The notes under the pieces were generated by a model. The model was not told where the DNA came from and did no database searches. It saw only the letters and a program-made list of their open reading frames with translations. The translations under genes were made by a program, and so were the position numbers. From Phaeoceros laevis (lineage: Eukaryota > Anthocerotophyta > Anthocerotopsida > Notothyladales), in assembly GCA_049999765.1 (NCBI GenBank), contig JBNGIQ010009346.1:52267-102786 (forward strand): 50,520 bases of DNA, written 5' to 3'. Positions 22,931 through 31,316 of the stretch are shown here, in pieces (the stretch's first letter is position 1; each line of letters starts with the position of its first letter).

Positions 22931-25765
22931 ATGTTGACCGATCGACAAAGCTTGTGGACTGAAGGCAACGCTGCTTCCTCCCGTATCGCCTGTGTCCCCA
23001 GATTTGTGTGTTGTAGCTGCTCACCCGCGAGGTCAGGTGCTTCAGGCCAGTGCGACACAGCCACAACTTCCTCGAGAGGGACTTGCACAAATGGGGGAAT
23101 GTTGCAGACAGAGCGCCAGGAACCGTTTTTGCAAGACCTTTTGTTAGATCCTTTACAGTGGCGGGATAGCAGGCCAGACAAGAAAGGTTTCCGCCGTCCT
23201 GACTTCAGCCACAAGAGATCAAAGCGGGCCCTCTGGCTGGACAACGGGTACAGGTCTGCTTGGGTGGATTCCCAGCTAGCCGTTTGGGATGCTCAGCCCA
23301 TTGCTGTGGCCAATGCCACTGACCAATCAAGGGATGGCGGGGTTTCAGTGGTTGGCAGACTATGTGAGGAGGGACAGCTTACTGCGGCTGTTGAAGCATT
23401 GGACAAATTGGTGCAGGGAGGATCCTACATTGACAGCTCTGTTCTTTATCATGTTCTCAAGAGGTGCATCTTAGACAAGGACTTGGTTCTCGGTAGCCGC
23501 GTTCATACTCTTGCTGACAAAAGTGGGTATGAGTCGAACGCATTTTTAGCCAACCACATTATTTGTATGTATGCTTCTCATGGGAGGTTGGGGGAAGCAA
23601 TGCAGGTGTTTAGGAAGGCGGTTGCACCAGACAAGTTTATGTGGGCTTCCATTATAAAGGCGCATTCTGAGCATGGACAAGCTAGTCAGGCGGTAAAACT
23701 GTATCGTCAGATGCGAGAATCCTCTGTAAAGCCAAACACGTACGTATTTGTGGCAGCCCTGAAGGCATGCACCACTGCCGTTGATTTGGGTTCCGGGAAG
23801 GAGGTTCATGCTGATTTTTTGAAAAGTGGAAGTGATCCTGGTGATGTCTTTGTTGGAAGCTGCCTGGTGGACATGTATGCAAAATGTGGGAGCTTAGATG
23901 AGGCTCGCAGAGTGTTTGACAACTTGCCAACGAGAGATGTGGTGATGTGGAATTGCATGACTGCAGCTTATGCCCAGCACGGGCTTGGTCAAGAGGCCCT
24001 CTCTCTTTATGCTAGTATGCAACAGGAGGGCATTACTCTAGCCAGCAGAGCCACCTTTCTATCCCTTACTCAAGCATGTGCCAGCGTGGGAGCCTTGCAT
24101 GAGGGGAAACAGCTTCATGCCCAGATTCAGGAAAGAGGGCTAGAAGGTGATGTGTTTGTTGGCAGCTCCCTGGTGGATATGTATGCAAAGTGTGGGAGCT
24201 TAGAAGATGCACGCAGCGTGTTTGATAAAATGACTGTAAAGAATGTAGTAACGTGGACTGCCATGATCGCAGGATATGCCCAGCATGAGCTTGGTCAGGA
24301 GGCCCTTTCACTCTACACAATGATGCAAGAGGAGGGACTAACTCCAGCCAATAGTGCTACATTTGCCTGCCTTCTTAAGGCATGTGCCAATGTGGGAGAT
24401 TTGCTCCAGGGGAAGAAGCTCCATTCCCAGATTAAGGAAGGAGGACTGGAGGCTGATTTGAGTGTGGGCCTGGTTGACATGTACGCGAAATGTGGCAGCC
24501 TGGAGGATGCACGCACAGTATTTGACAGATTGCCTACGAAAGCAGTCATGACTTGGACTGCCATGATTGCAGGATATGTACATCATGGGTTCAGTCAAGA
24601 AGCACTCACCCTTTACGCAAGCATGCAACAGGAGGGTTTGAGTTTAGGTGACCAGTTTACATTCTCATGCCTGTTGAAAGCATGTGCAGTCGTTGGGGCT
24701 TTACAGAAAGGGAAGGAAATTCATGCCCAGATCAAGGAAAGAGCACTGGAACTCAACGTGGTGGTTGCCAACTGCTTGGTGGATATGTACGCCAGATGTG
24801 GCAGCCTCGAAGATGCTCAGAAACTATTCTACAGCCTACCGACCAAAGATGTGGTGACATGGAATGCCCTGATCAATGGCTACGGCCAGTGCCATGATGT
24901 ACAGGGGGCGGTGCAGTGTTTCCAGGAAATGCAGCAGGAGGGGGTTGAGCCCAATGAGACTACGTTCATCTGCCTTCTCGTGGCATGTAGTCATGAAGGC
25001 CTGGTGGAGCAAGGGCAGCAGTTGTTCACAACCATGGTGGACAGGTATGGCATCACGCCAACAGCCCATCACTACAACTGCATGGTTGACCTGCTGGGTC
25101 GGTCGGGCTCCTTAGATAAGGCCGAGAACATGTTACAGACCATGCCAGTGGCCAGTGATGCTGTGGGGTGGACGTCTTTGCTGACTGCCTGCAAAAGCCA
25201 TGGTGACATGGAGCGTGGACGGAGGTGCTTCAACCATGTGGTACAACTGGAGCCCCAATGTGCCAGTGCGTATGTGCTCTTGGCAAACATCTACGCCAAC
25301 GCCGGCAGGTGGAGCGACGTGGAGCGGTTAGAAGGCTTGAGACTGTCTGCAGGTGCAAAGAAGAAGCCTGGCAAAGCTTGCATCGAGGTCCGCAACAAGG
25401 TGCACGAGTTCGTGGTGGGGGAGGAGAGGGGCGGTATGTCATCCAGGCTGAGGAACATGAACCAAAGAGTGAAGCTGGACGGAGGCCATGTGCCACATAC
25501 AGAGTTGGTGCTCAAGGCAGTCTCCAGCAGCCAAAAGGAAGATGCATTGTGTGGACATGCTGAGAAGCTGGCCCTGGCGTATGGTCTGCTCAACACTTCC
25601 GATGGCACACCTCTGCTCGTCACCAAGAATCTTCGAATGTGCAACGACTGCCACAGCAGCACCAAGATCATCTCCAGGGTGGAAAAGCGCAACATCGTTG
25701 TTAGAGACGCACACCGTGTGCACCGCTTTGTGAGCGGCTATTGCTCATGTGGGGACAGGCACTGA
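22931..25765 (+). CDS. PPR protein, PLS/E/DYW class, with variant DRH C-terminus
   Basis: Single exon, 944 residues from the first in-frame ATG at 22931. PPR-DYW proteins bind organellar transcripts and carry out C-to-U RNA editing. The first 140 residues are basic and Ser/Cys-rich without repeats and could include a transit peptide. PLS-type repeats follow from about residue 165, with recurring VDMYAKCGSLEDAR, VTWTAMIAGYAQH and SLYASMQQEG phrases. The end is an E domain (AYVLLANIYANAGRWSDVERL) and a DYW deaminase domain. The zinc/active-site motif is GHAEKLALAYGLL (HxE) plus CNDCHSSTK (CxxC), both intact. Two things are odd. The PG-box phrase SWIEV reads ACIEV, and the usual CSCGDYW terminus reads CSCGDRH then stop. 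Catalytic residues are complete, so editing activity is plausible. It is the only full-length copy here and closely resembles the decayed fragments at 30-49 kb. Confidence 0.95.
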   Translation: MLTDRQSLWTEGNAASSRIACVPRFVCCSCSPARSGASGQCDTATTSSRGTCTNGGMLQTERQEPFLQDLLLDPLQWRDSRPDKKGFRRPDFSHKRSKRALWLDNGYRSAWVDSQLAVWDAQPIAVANATDQSRDGGVSVVGRLCEEGQLTAAVEALDKLVQGGSYIDSSVLYHVLKRCILDKDLVLGSRVHTLADKSGYESNAFLANHIICMYASHGRLGEAMQVFRKAVAPDKFMWASIIKAHSEHGQASQAVKLYRQMRESSVKPNTYVFVAALKACTTAVDLGSGKEVHADFLKSGSDPGDVFVGSCLVDMYAKCGSLDEARRVFDNLPTRDVVMWNCMTAAYAQHGLGQEALSLYASMQQEGITLASRATFLSLTQACASVGALHEGKQLHAQIQERGLEGDVFVGSSLVDMYAKCGSLEDARSVFDKMTVKNVVTWTAMIAGYAQHELGQEALSLYTMMQEEGLTPANSATFACLLKACANVGDLLQGKKLHSQIKEGGLEADLSVGLVDMYAKCGSLEDARTVFDRLPTKAVMTWTAMIAGYVHHGFSQEALTLYASMQQEGLSLGDQFTFSCLLKACAVVGALQKGKEIHAQIKERALELNVVVANCLVDMYARCGSLEDAQKLFYSLPTKDVVTWNALINGYGQCHDVQGAVQCFQEMQQEGVEPNETTFICLLVACSHEGLVEQGQQLFTTMVDRYGITPTAHHYNCMVDLLGRSGSLDKAENMLQTMPVASDAVGWTSLLTACKSHGDMERGRRCFNHVVQLEPQCASAYVLLANIYANAGRWSDVERLEGLRLSAGAKKKPGKACIEVRNKVHEFVVGEERGGMSSRLRNMNQRVKLDGGHVPHTELVLKAVSSSQKEDALCGHAEKLALAYGLLNTSDGTPLLVTKNLRMCNDCHSSTKIISRVEKRNIVVRDAHRVHRFVSGYCSCGDRH

Positions 25766-26094
25766 ACCAAGCCTATCAACGCCCCCTACGTGGACCAGTA
25801 CAACCTGCTCTGTGTATGCCAAGTACAGGCTAAACATCTCCAGTTACAGGAACAAGGCCACCTGAAGTTGGTGGTTAACCTAGGTGCCGTCATTAACCTG
25901 CGGTCCCATTATGATTCACGAGTTCTGGGGGAAGCCACCTGCTTAACGACTTGAGTCGGTCGGGCATGATTCTCGGCCTCGGCTTTTGCAGGTCTGGACT
26001 CTGGAGGAGCATGGACTCCGGCGCATGGAATCAATCAAGGTGATCGCCCACCTAGATCCATCGATACGGCTCACCTTGAACCGGCTGTGGATGG
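25766..26094. other. intergenic, 5' flank of MACPF gene
   Basis: It lies between the PPR stop and the MACPF TATA-like box. No coding frame is supported. GC content is intermediate here and rises sharply after about 26,200. Confidence 0.4.
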
Positions 26095-26101
26095 TATAAA
26101 T
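26095..26101 (+). promoter_or_regulatory. TATA box (TATAAAT) of MACPF gene
   Basis: A perfect TATAAAT overlaps the first possible ATG (26100). Plant TATA boxes sit about 30 bp before the transcription start. A start near 26,125-26,135 would leave the ATG at 26100 outside the mRNA and make the in-frame ATG at 26145 the translation start. Confidence 0.55.
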
Positions 26102-26144
26102 GGATCTGGAGGTGAAATGTGCAAAGACCAGGCCAGGAGCAAGA

Positions 26145-27577
26145 ATGGAGCTCGTCAGGCGAGCTTGGAGCTGCTGTATTGTGGGCCTGCTCCTTTTCCT
26201 CCAGTACAGCGGCAGGCAGGCACTGGGCGCGGACGTCCTCCCTGGGACCAACGTCATCGGCTGCGGCTACGACGTGCTGAATGGGTACTACGCCGACAGC
26301 CGGAGCTGCCGCTACAACCTGTTCCAGTTCCCCGCGGACGACTGGGAGGAAGTGAGCGTGACGGAGGGCAAGGTGTTTCGCAAGCCGCGCGCCGTCACCT
26401 ACCAGAGCAGCTTCGGCACGTCGCTGGAGGTCTCGGCCGGGAGCACCATCCGGGAGTACGCGGAGGACGTGAACACCAAGACGAAGCTGGAAGGCTCGTT
26501 CCTCTTCTTCTCCTCCTCCGTGGAGACGGACATGGGGCGGTCCCGCGCCGAGAACTCGGAGTTCGCCTTCACCAAGGTGCAGTACGACGTGCGGCTGTTC
26601 ACGCTCCGGATGCCCCCCAACCCGCGCGACTTCCTGCACCCGGCGCGCCGCGCGGACATCGACGCCATGCCCGACCTGCGCCAGCTCTTCGACCTCTACG
26701 GCACCCACTACGTGAGCGAGCTGCTGGTGGGGGGCAGCGCCACCTTCTCCGCCACCACCAGCAAGCTCCGGTTCGCGTCCGCCTCCCGCTCCGACCTGGC
26801 GGTGGCCGCGCAGATGTCGTTCAAGGCCCTCTCGGGCCGTCTGGCCGCCGAGGAGTCCCGCCAGTATGCCGAGCGCGTCCGCAGCTTCAACGCCGCCAGC
26901 TTCATCAACCTCCGCACGGTGGGCGGGGACCCGGCGCTGGGCGGCCCGGCCTTCGCCGACCGCGCGGACGCCTGGGCGGGGAGCGTGCTGGCCTTCCCGG
27001 AGTTCGTCAACTTCCTGGGCGAGCGCAGCCTGGTCGGGATCTGGGACCTGGCGGCCACCCCGGAGCGCTCGCGGCAGCTGCACGGTTTCTACGCGGAGTA
27101 CTGCCGGAGCCGGGAGACGCGGTTCGCGCCGCCCGCGGGGCCGGTGCTGCGCGCGAAGGTGGTGCCGCTCGTCACCACGCAGTACACGGACGCGGGGAGC
27201 GGCGCGCGGGACGACATCCGCGTCTGCCGCCCGGACACCGGCGGGGGCTGGTTCTGGCTGGGGCAGGTGGCGCTGGGGAATGCGGGCGCGTGCGAGGGCA
27301 ACTCGCTTCTGGTGCGGGAGATGGTGGAGGGCTCCGGCGCGCTGGCGGAAGTCGGGAGCTGGGAGAAGGTCTGGGACGACAAGGGGTCCAGGAGGAAGCT
27401 GGACTATAACCTGTGGCGGGGAGTGGCGGCCGATCCCGCCGACTACGCCGTCCTCAGCGACTTCTTCCGGGCCGGGGAAGGCTTCAACTGGCCGTCGCGG
27501 CCGGTCTCCCGGGAGGAGACCGCCGGGATCAGGGCGGTGCGGAGGGACTGCCTGGTGCCGGGCGTCGTCGGCGGCTA
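26145..27577 (+). CDS. secreted MACPF-domain (perforin-like) protein with Vps62-like tail, 3' end lost in gap
   Basis: An open frame of about 477 residues runs into the N gap. MACPF proteins insert into membranes as oligomeric pores or act in immunity and development. The start is taken at 26145, because the ATG at 26100 overlaps the TATA box. Residues 1-28 form a signal peptide: RR, then a hydrophobic stretch (CCIVGLLLFLQ), then small residues before GADVLPG. The MACPF signature YGTHYVSELLVGG is at about residue 185, and the strand/helix pattern before and after it fits the fold. From about residue 345 a second part begins (VVPLVTTQY). It includes GGGWFWLGQVALGN and VWDDKGSRRKLDYNLW near residue 405, which resembles Vps62-type repeats. 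There are no introns and GC is very high (well above 60%, third positions nearly all G/C), unlike the genes on either side. The C-terminus and stop are unknown. It may be a GC-drifted native gene or a transferred one; the sequence alone cannot decide. Confidence 0.85.
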
Positions 27578-27977
27578 NNNNNNNNNNNNNNNNNNNNNNN
27601 NNNNNNNNNNNNNNNNNNNNNNNNNNNNNNNNNNNNNNNNNNNNNNNNNNNNNNNNNNNNNNNNNNNNNNNNNNNNNNNNNNNNNNNNNNNNNNNNNNNN
27701 NNNNNNNNNNNNNNNNNNNNNNNNNNNNNNNNNNNNNNNNNNNNNNNNNNNNNNNNNNNNNNNNNNNNNNNNNNNNNNNNNNNNNNNNNNNNNNNNNNNN
27801 NNNNNNNNNNNNNNNNNNNNNNNNNNNNNNNNNNNNNNNNNNNNNNNNNNNNNNNNNNNNNNNNNNNNNNNNNNNNNNNNNNNNNNNNNNNNNNNNNNNN
27901 NNNNNNNNNNNNNNNNNNNNNNNNNNNNNNNNNNNNNNNNNNNNNNNNNNNNNNNNNNNNNNNNNNNNNNNNNNNNN
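27578..27977. other. assembly gap (400 N)
   Basis: Exactly 400 undetermined bases. A round number suggests an estimated or placeholder gap. It removes the 3' end of the MACPF gene, and the right edge starts inside a PPR repeat copy, so repeat-driven misassembly is possible. Confidence 0.99.
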
Positions 27978-28024
27978 CAGGCTATGTCCAGCAGGGGATG
28001 GGTCAGGAAGCTCTCACTATCTCC
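27978..28024 (+). repeat. 47-bp PPR-derived segment identical to 31,532-31,578
   Basis: All 47 bases match the PPR pseudogene at 31,532-31,578 (encoding GYVQQGMGQEALTIS) and then diverge. It is a shard of a PPR repeat sitting directly at the gap edge. Confidence 0.85.
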
Positions 28025-28029
28025 TAAAT

Positions 28030-30242
28030 GAGCTGACGGTGATCCTGCATGTCAGTGCAGTCTAGTTGAAAGGGCACACTCCGAAAAAATGAGCTGAGCC
28101 TGACAGTAAAATGAGCTGACCGTGATCCTCCATGCTCCTAGGCTACCTCAGTGCAATCTAGCTAGTTGAAAAGCCACACTTGGCAACTGAATGTAAGTAA
28201 GCTGTTTGCTTCAATTCCAGAGTGAGGCCAACTTCCAAGGCCTGTAGACAGGAGTATAAGCTTACCCGCCTGCTCCAAGCTCCAAGACAGAATTTAATTT
28301 TTTGCTGCACTTGTTGACAGTGGACCTAGGTAGCAACCCTGGCCTTGCAAGGGAGATACCTCTCTAGTCACCTAGCTAGGTCACCTGTGCATGGGTGCTA
28401 AGTGCTTAGAAACTGGACAGTGTGTTTGGACCATGGAGACGAATGTTGAGCAATCCATTCCCAGGAGTCTTCATCCATGTGGTATGCCACGACATGATAA
28501 GTCCTGGGGACAAGATAAGTCCTGACCGGAATCAGATAACCATCACGATAACCATGAACACCATCAACCTGAACATCTAGGAAAATGATGGGGTCAACCA
28601 TATAAGCATTCTGGACCTCAAGGCGCTGGGGTTCCATCATGTCATTGAGCTGATGTTGATACTGGATCGGGTCCCGATTCTGGTTCGGGTACTGATACTG
28701 GTACCGGCGATGGAGTTCCTCTCTTTCCGCAGGACTCAACACCATCTTGGCCCTGACCTCCGGTGGGAGCCTAGAAGTTTCGGTCCATTGCCGCCATTCG
28801 CGTCTGTAGATTGTGCAGTCCAAGACCACACAGTATGGAGTCATGCTAGCATCCAACAAGACAGGCCATGTGCACCATTGTAACCTATCTTCCACAGCCC
28901 GGAAGGATTCAATAACCCTGCCCTCCATGCTGAATCGAATCATGTCCAAGCTCTCAAGGTCACCATCAGTCGCAAGCTCATCATGCTCTTCATTACAATC
29001 AAAGTAGGCATATGCCTTGGCGTAGATATGCAGAGTTTTGCCCTGACCTACAACGTAATCCATGAGGTAGACTGGATGAAGAAGACTGTCTAGCAGGTCA
29101 GCCGCTTCCTCTGCAGGCTCCAAGGCAGTTGCAAGAATGGCCCAGCTGTTTGTGGTGCTTGAGTAAACATGAAAGCTCGTTCTCGCGCACACTTTTTCAT
29201 AATCTTGGTCTTCGTCATCATCATCCCCTCGCTGGCGTAGCCACGAAACAAACACCTTGTACCTCCACCTCCGCTGCTGTAGGTCATAAGCCGCGTCATA
29301 CAGGCAAGCCTGCCAGCTACGAGGGGCCCAGATCCCAGCTACAGAGGGCACTTCAAGCACGAGCCGAGGCAGCTCCTGCCATGACTCGTTTGCCAGGTCG
29401 AGTACACAGACCTGCAGGGTGTTCTCATCCTCCACGGCCACAGCCAGCACGCCACGGTGTGCCAGCCACTGGAATCGATATCTCCACAATATGGAATCAT
29501 CATGAAACGGGCCCAGGACATGACAAGGCAAATCTGAGGGAAACGTGTCCAGACTCACCTTGCGCACCTTGAAATGGGGGCCCCCACTGGCATCCCTGGT
29601 GACCTCGTGTGTTTTTGGGTAGTGCCTTCCGGTGAAAATAGCTTTGCAGTCCCCAGAGTTCCAGGCCACAGCAGCTGTCTTCTCTCGAAAGGAAGCAGAC
29701 TTCATAAGCTTCCTCCAACGCCTGCACACCCCGCTCAACCGCGCCTGGCTGGCAGCAGGAAGCCACAGCAGCACCATGTGCTGCAAGTCTTCCGGCAAAT
29801 TCCTCCATACTTCCTCGTCCATCTTGCTCGCAAGCGAGCTCCCCTTGCTGAATACGTCCTCCAGTATGGTGAAGTAGATGAAATCCCGGTTGTAGATATA
29901 GTCCTGGTTGTCCTCCTCCATCGTCCCAGACTTCTCGCAATGCCACCACAACTTGTCTCTACGCCAGCTCAGGATCACACTTCACACTTCCAAAGGAGCG
30001 GAAGTGCTGTGCCAACCAAAGGAGAACCACCCTAGCTGCTAACCCTTCTCCTCTCAGGCTCCTGGACAGAAGACTTGTTTAACCAGGCTGCAACGGCATG
30101 AAAGGACATATAGCTTGCCAGTGACATGTCGCTTTCAGCAGACCGTGAACGTCCGATTGCGGAACTCAAGTTTTAATGAACTGACCTAATTGTGTGTGCC
30201 AGTGCTTGTAGGAAGAAATTAAGCCCTCATGCTAGAGAGATC
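28030..30242. repeat. segmental duplication, copy A (F-box gene plus both flanks)
   Basis: Similar to 46,280-48,502 in the same orientation. Shared 3' flank phrases include CCTGACAGTAAA, GATCCTCCATGCT and TAGCAACCCTGGCCTT. Shared 5' flank phrases include CAGACCGTGAACGTCCGATT and ATGCTAGAGAGATCCA. Similarity therefore extends about 360 bp past the stop codon and about 300 bp past the ATG of the F-box gene. Copy A also has a local tandem repeat (AAATGAGCTGA...GTGATCCT) at about 28,025-28,165. Confidence 0.85.
28398..29921 (-). CDS. F-box protein A (F-box with kelch/WD-like C-terminal region)
   Basis: Single exon, 507 residues from the ATG at 29921. F-box proteins are substrate adaptors of SCF ubiquitin ligases. 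The F-box is at about residues 34-75 (VWRNLPEDLQHMVLLWLP, then RLSGVCRRWRKLM), with the usual L-P-x-D-L start and W-R-x-L end that bind Skp1. The remaining 430 residues have kelch-like spacing: LAVAVEDENTLQVCVLDL, SWQELPRL, YDLQQRRWRYKVFVSW, and FHVYSSTTNSWAIL. An acidic DDDDED patch lies mid-protein and a Tyr/Gln-rich insert near residue 430. The frame stays open upstream of the ATG to about 29978 and is conserved with copy B there (WRRDKLWWHC), but without an ATG. I take that as 5' UTR conserved through recent duplication. The target protein is unknown. It is on the minus strand, next to PPR shards. Confidence 0.88.
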   Translation of the reverse strand: MEEDNQDYIYNRDFIYFTILEDVFSKGSSLASKMDEEVWRNLPEDLQHMVLLWLPAASQARLSGVCRRWRKLMKSASFREKTAAVAWNSGDCKAIFTGRHYPKTHEVTRDASGGPHFKVRKVSLDTFPSDLPCHVLGPFHDDSILWRYRFQWLAHRGVLAVAVEDENTLQVCVLDLANESWQELPRLVLEVPSVAGIWAPRSWQACLYDAAYDLQQRRWRYKVFVSWLRQRGDDDDEDQDYEKVCARTSFHVYSSTTNSWAILATALEPAEEAADLLDSLLHPVYLMDYVVGQGKTLHIYAKAYAYFDCNEEHDELATDGDLESLDMIRFSMEGRVIESFRAVEDRLQWCTWPVLLDASMTPYCVVLDCTIYRREWRQWTETSRLPPEVRAKMVLSPAEREELHRRYQYQYPNQNRDPIQYQHQLNDMMEPQRLEVQNAYMVDPIIFLDVQVDGVHGYRDGYLIPVRTYLVPRTYHVVAYHMDEDSWEWIAQHSSPWSKHTVQFLST

Positions 30243-30599
30243 CATATCTCATTGCCTGTAGTAAAGGCAAGATTGACATGTTGATGGAACTTGTGCTCCG
30301 CTTTTTTCCACGAAATATGAGTGGAGGGTACTCTAAAATTCCAATCCAGATCACAGCCTGGTTCATTCCCAACTGAGACAGACCTCCAGCAGCTTCCCAC
30401 CTGCTGATGAGTAAGGCAGCTGTGGCTTAGGCAACGTACATAAAGAACATACACTACCTACTGGTTTTTGGTCTGGCACGCGGATTTCATTGGAGGTGCA
30501 TTGATTGTGCTGCACCGCCCAAAAGAACGGAAACGTTCGTTTTGAACGATCAAATGTCAAACCAAAGGGAGCTGCTTGGTAACTGAAAGGATTAGGGAC
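30243..30599. other. no gene recognised
   Basis: Spacer between duplication copy A and the first PPR relic. Only short frames without domain similarity are present. Confidence 0.35.
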
Positions 30600-30735
30600 G
30601 GTGAGCCTTCCGGTGGAGCTAGGATTTCATACACCTAAACGATCTCTTCTATCGTGTCGTCAACTTGTGCATCCTACAAAAGGACCTGGCTCCATTCATC
30701 CTCAGTGGGTCACGAAGCCCTCAGTCTTTACAGTA

Positions 30736-31232
30736 CAGTCTACCTGCATAAATGTGACTTGGATAAGTGTTATCCCTGGATAAATGTTACATGCTCTGGC
30801 GCTCCCCTAGGTGTGCACAAGGGTAAATGTTATTTGTTATGTGTTACACTTCGAGTAAAACGACCTTTGAGTGGGAGTAAAACTAAATGTTACATCAGAG
30901 ATTAAGTCCATAATACACATCATTAGTCTAGCATACTACAAGTCACTAAAAAAATTAGGGCAGGTTTCACAGTGGGCAGGTTAAGGCACGGCACTTTGGC
31001 ATGGTTAGGGCACGGTTAGGGGACGATTAGGGCATGGTTAGGGCACTGTTAGGGCATGGTTAGGGCACGGTTTACGGGTGTGGAGCCGTGTTGCGCTGGG
31101 TGTTAGTTATGTGGAGATTTATATATATTATTAATTAATTAATTTTTGGCAAAATAATAGATGAATTTGGATGTGTGTTACACTTGGATAAGTGTTACGC
31201 CTCATCGCGCTCCCGAGGCGTAACATTTACTG
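30736..31232. mobile_element. non-autonomous Tc1/mariner-like element (MITE) with TA target duplication
   Basis: The 497-bp insertion is bounded by TA on both sides (30734-30735 and 31233-31234). Joining the flanks with a single TA restores the PPR sequence seen uninterrupted at about 40,888-40,900 (TTTACAGTAGTATG). Its ends read CAGT...ACTG, the terminal bases typical of Tc1/mariner elements. The inverted similarity is imperfect: the right end inverted starts CAGTAAATGTTACGCC, and the left end has CAGT then AAATGTGAC after a 10-bp insert. The inside has repeated ATAAGTGTTAC/ATAAATGTTAC words and an 11-bp minisatellite. No transposase frame is present, so it must have been mobilised in trans. 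Confidence 0.75.
31000..31075 (+). repeat. 11-bp minisatellite inside the MITE
   Basis: About seven units of CATGGTTAGGG/CACGGTTAGGG in a row with few changes. It contains TTAGGG, but the 11-bp period and C/T variation distinguish it from the plant telomere repeat TTTAGGG. Confidence 0.85.
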
Positions 31233-31234
31233 TA

Positions 31235-31316
31235 GTATGAAAAGAAAGCATCACCATCCGAACCTTGTCACATTCGTATGAAAAGAAAGCATCACCATCC
31301 GAACCTTGTCACATTC
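31235..31316 (+). repeat. 41-bp perfect tandem duplication
   Basis: Two identical 41-bp units starting GTATGAAAAGAAAGC lie directly at the right edge of the MITE, inside PPR pseudogene 1. Each ends with the PPR phrase before TATGCCTCCTGCAGG. Confidence 0.9.

Noticed and set aside
26087-27409. Second overlapping long frame (440 codons, plus strand) and a 343-codon minus-strand frame over the MACPF gene
   Set aside because: High GC removes stop codons in all frames. Only the MACPF frame has domains and a signal peptide; the others are Ala/Arg/Gly-rich noise.
31000-31075. Interstitial telomere array
   Set aside because: The period is 11 bp, with TTAGGG embedded. Plant telomeres are TTTAGGG heptamers, and the array sits inside a MITE.
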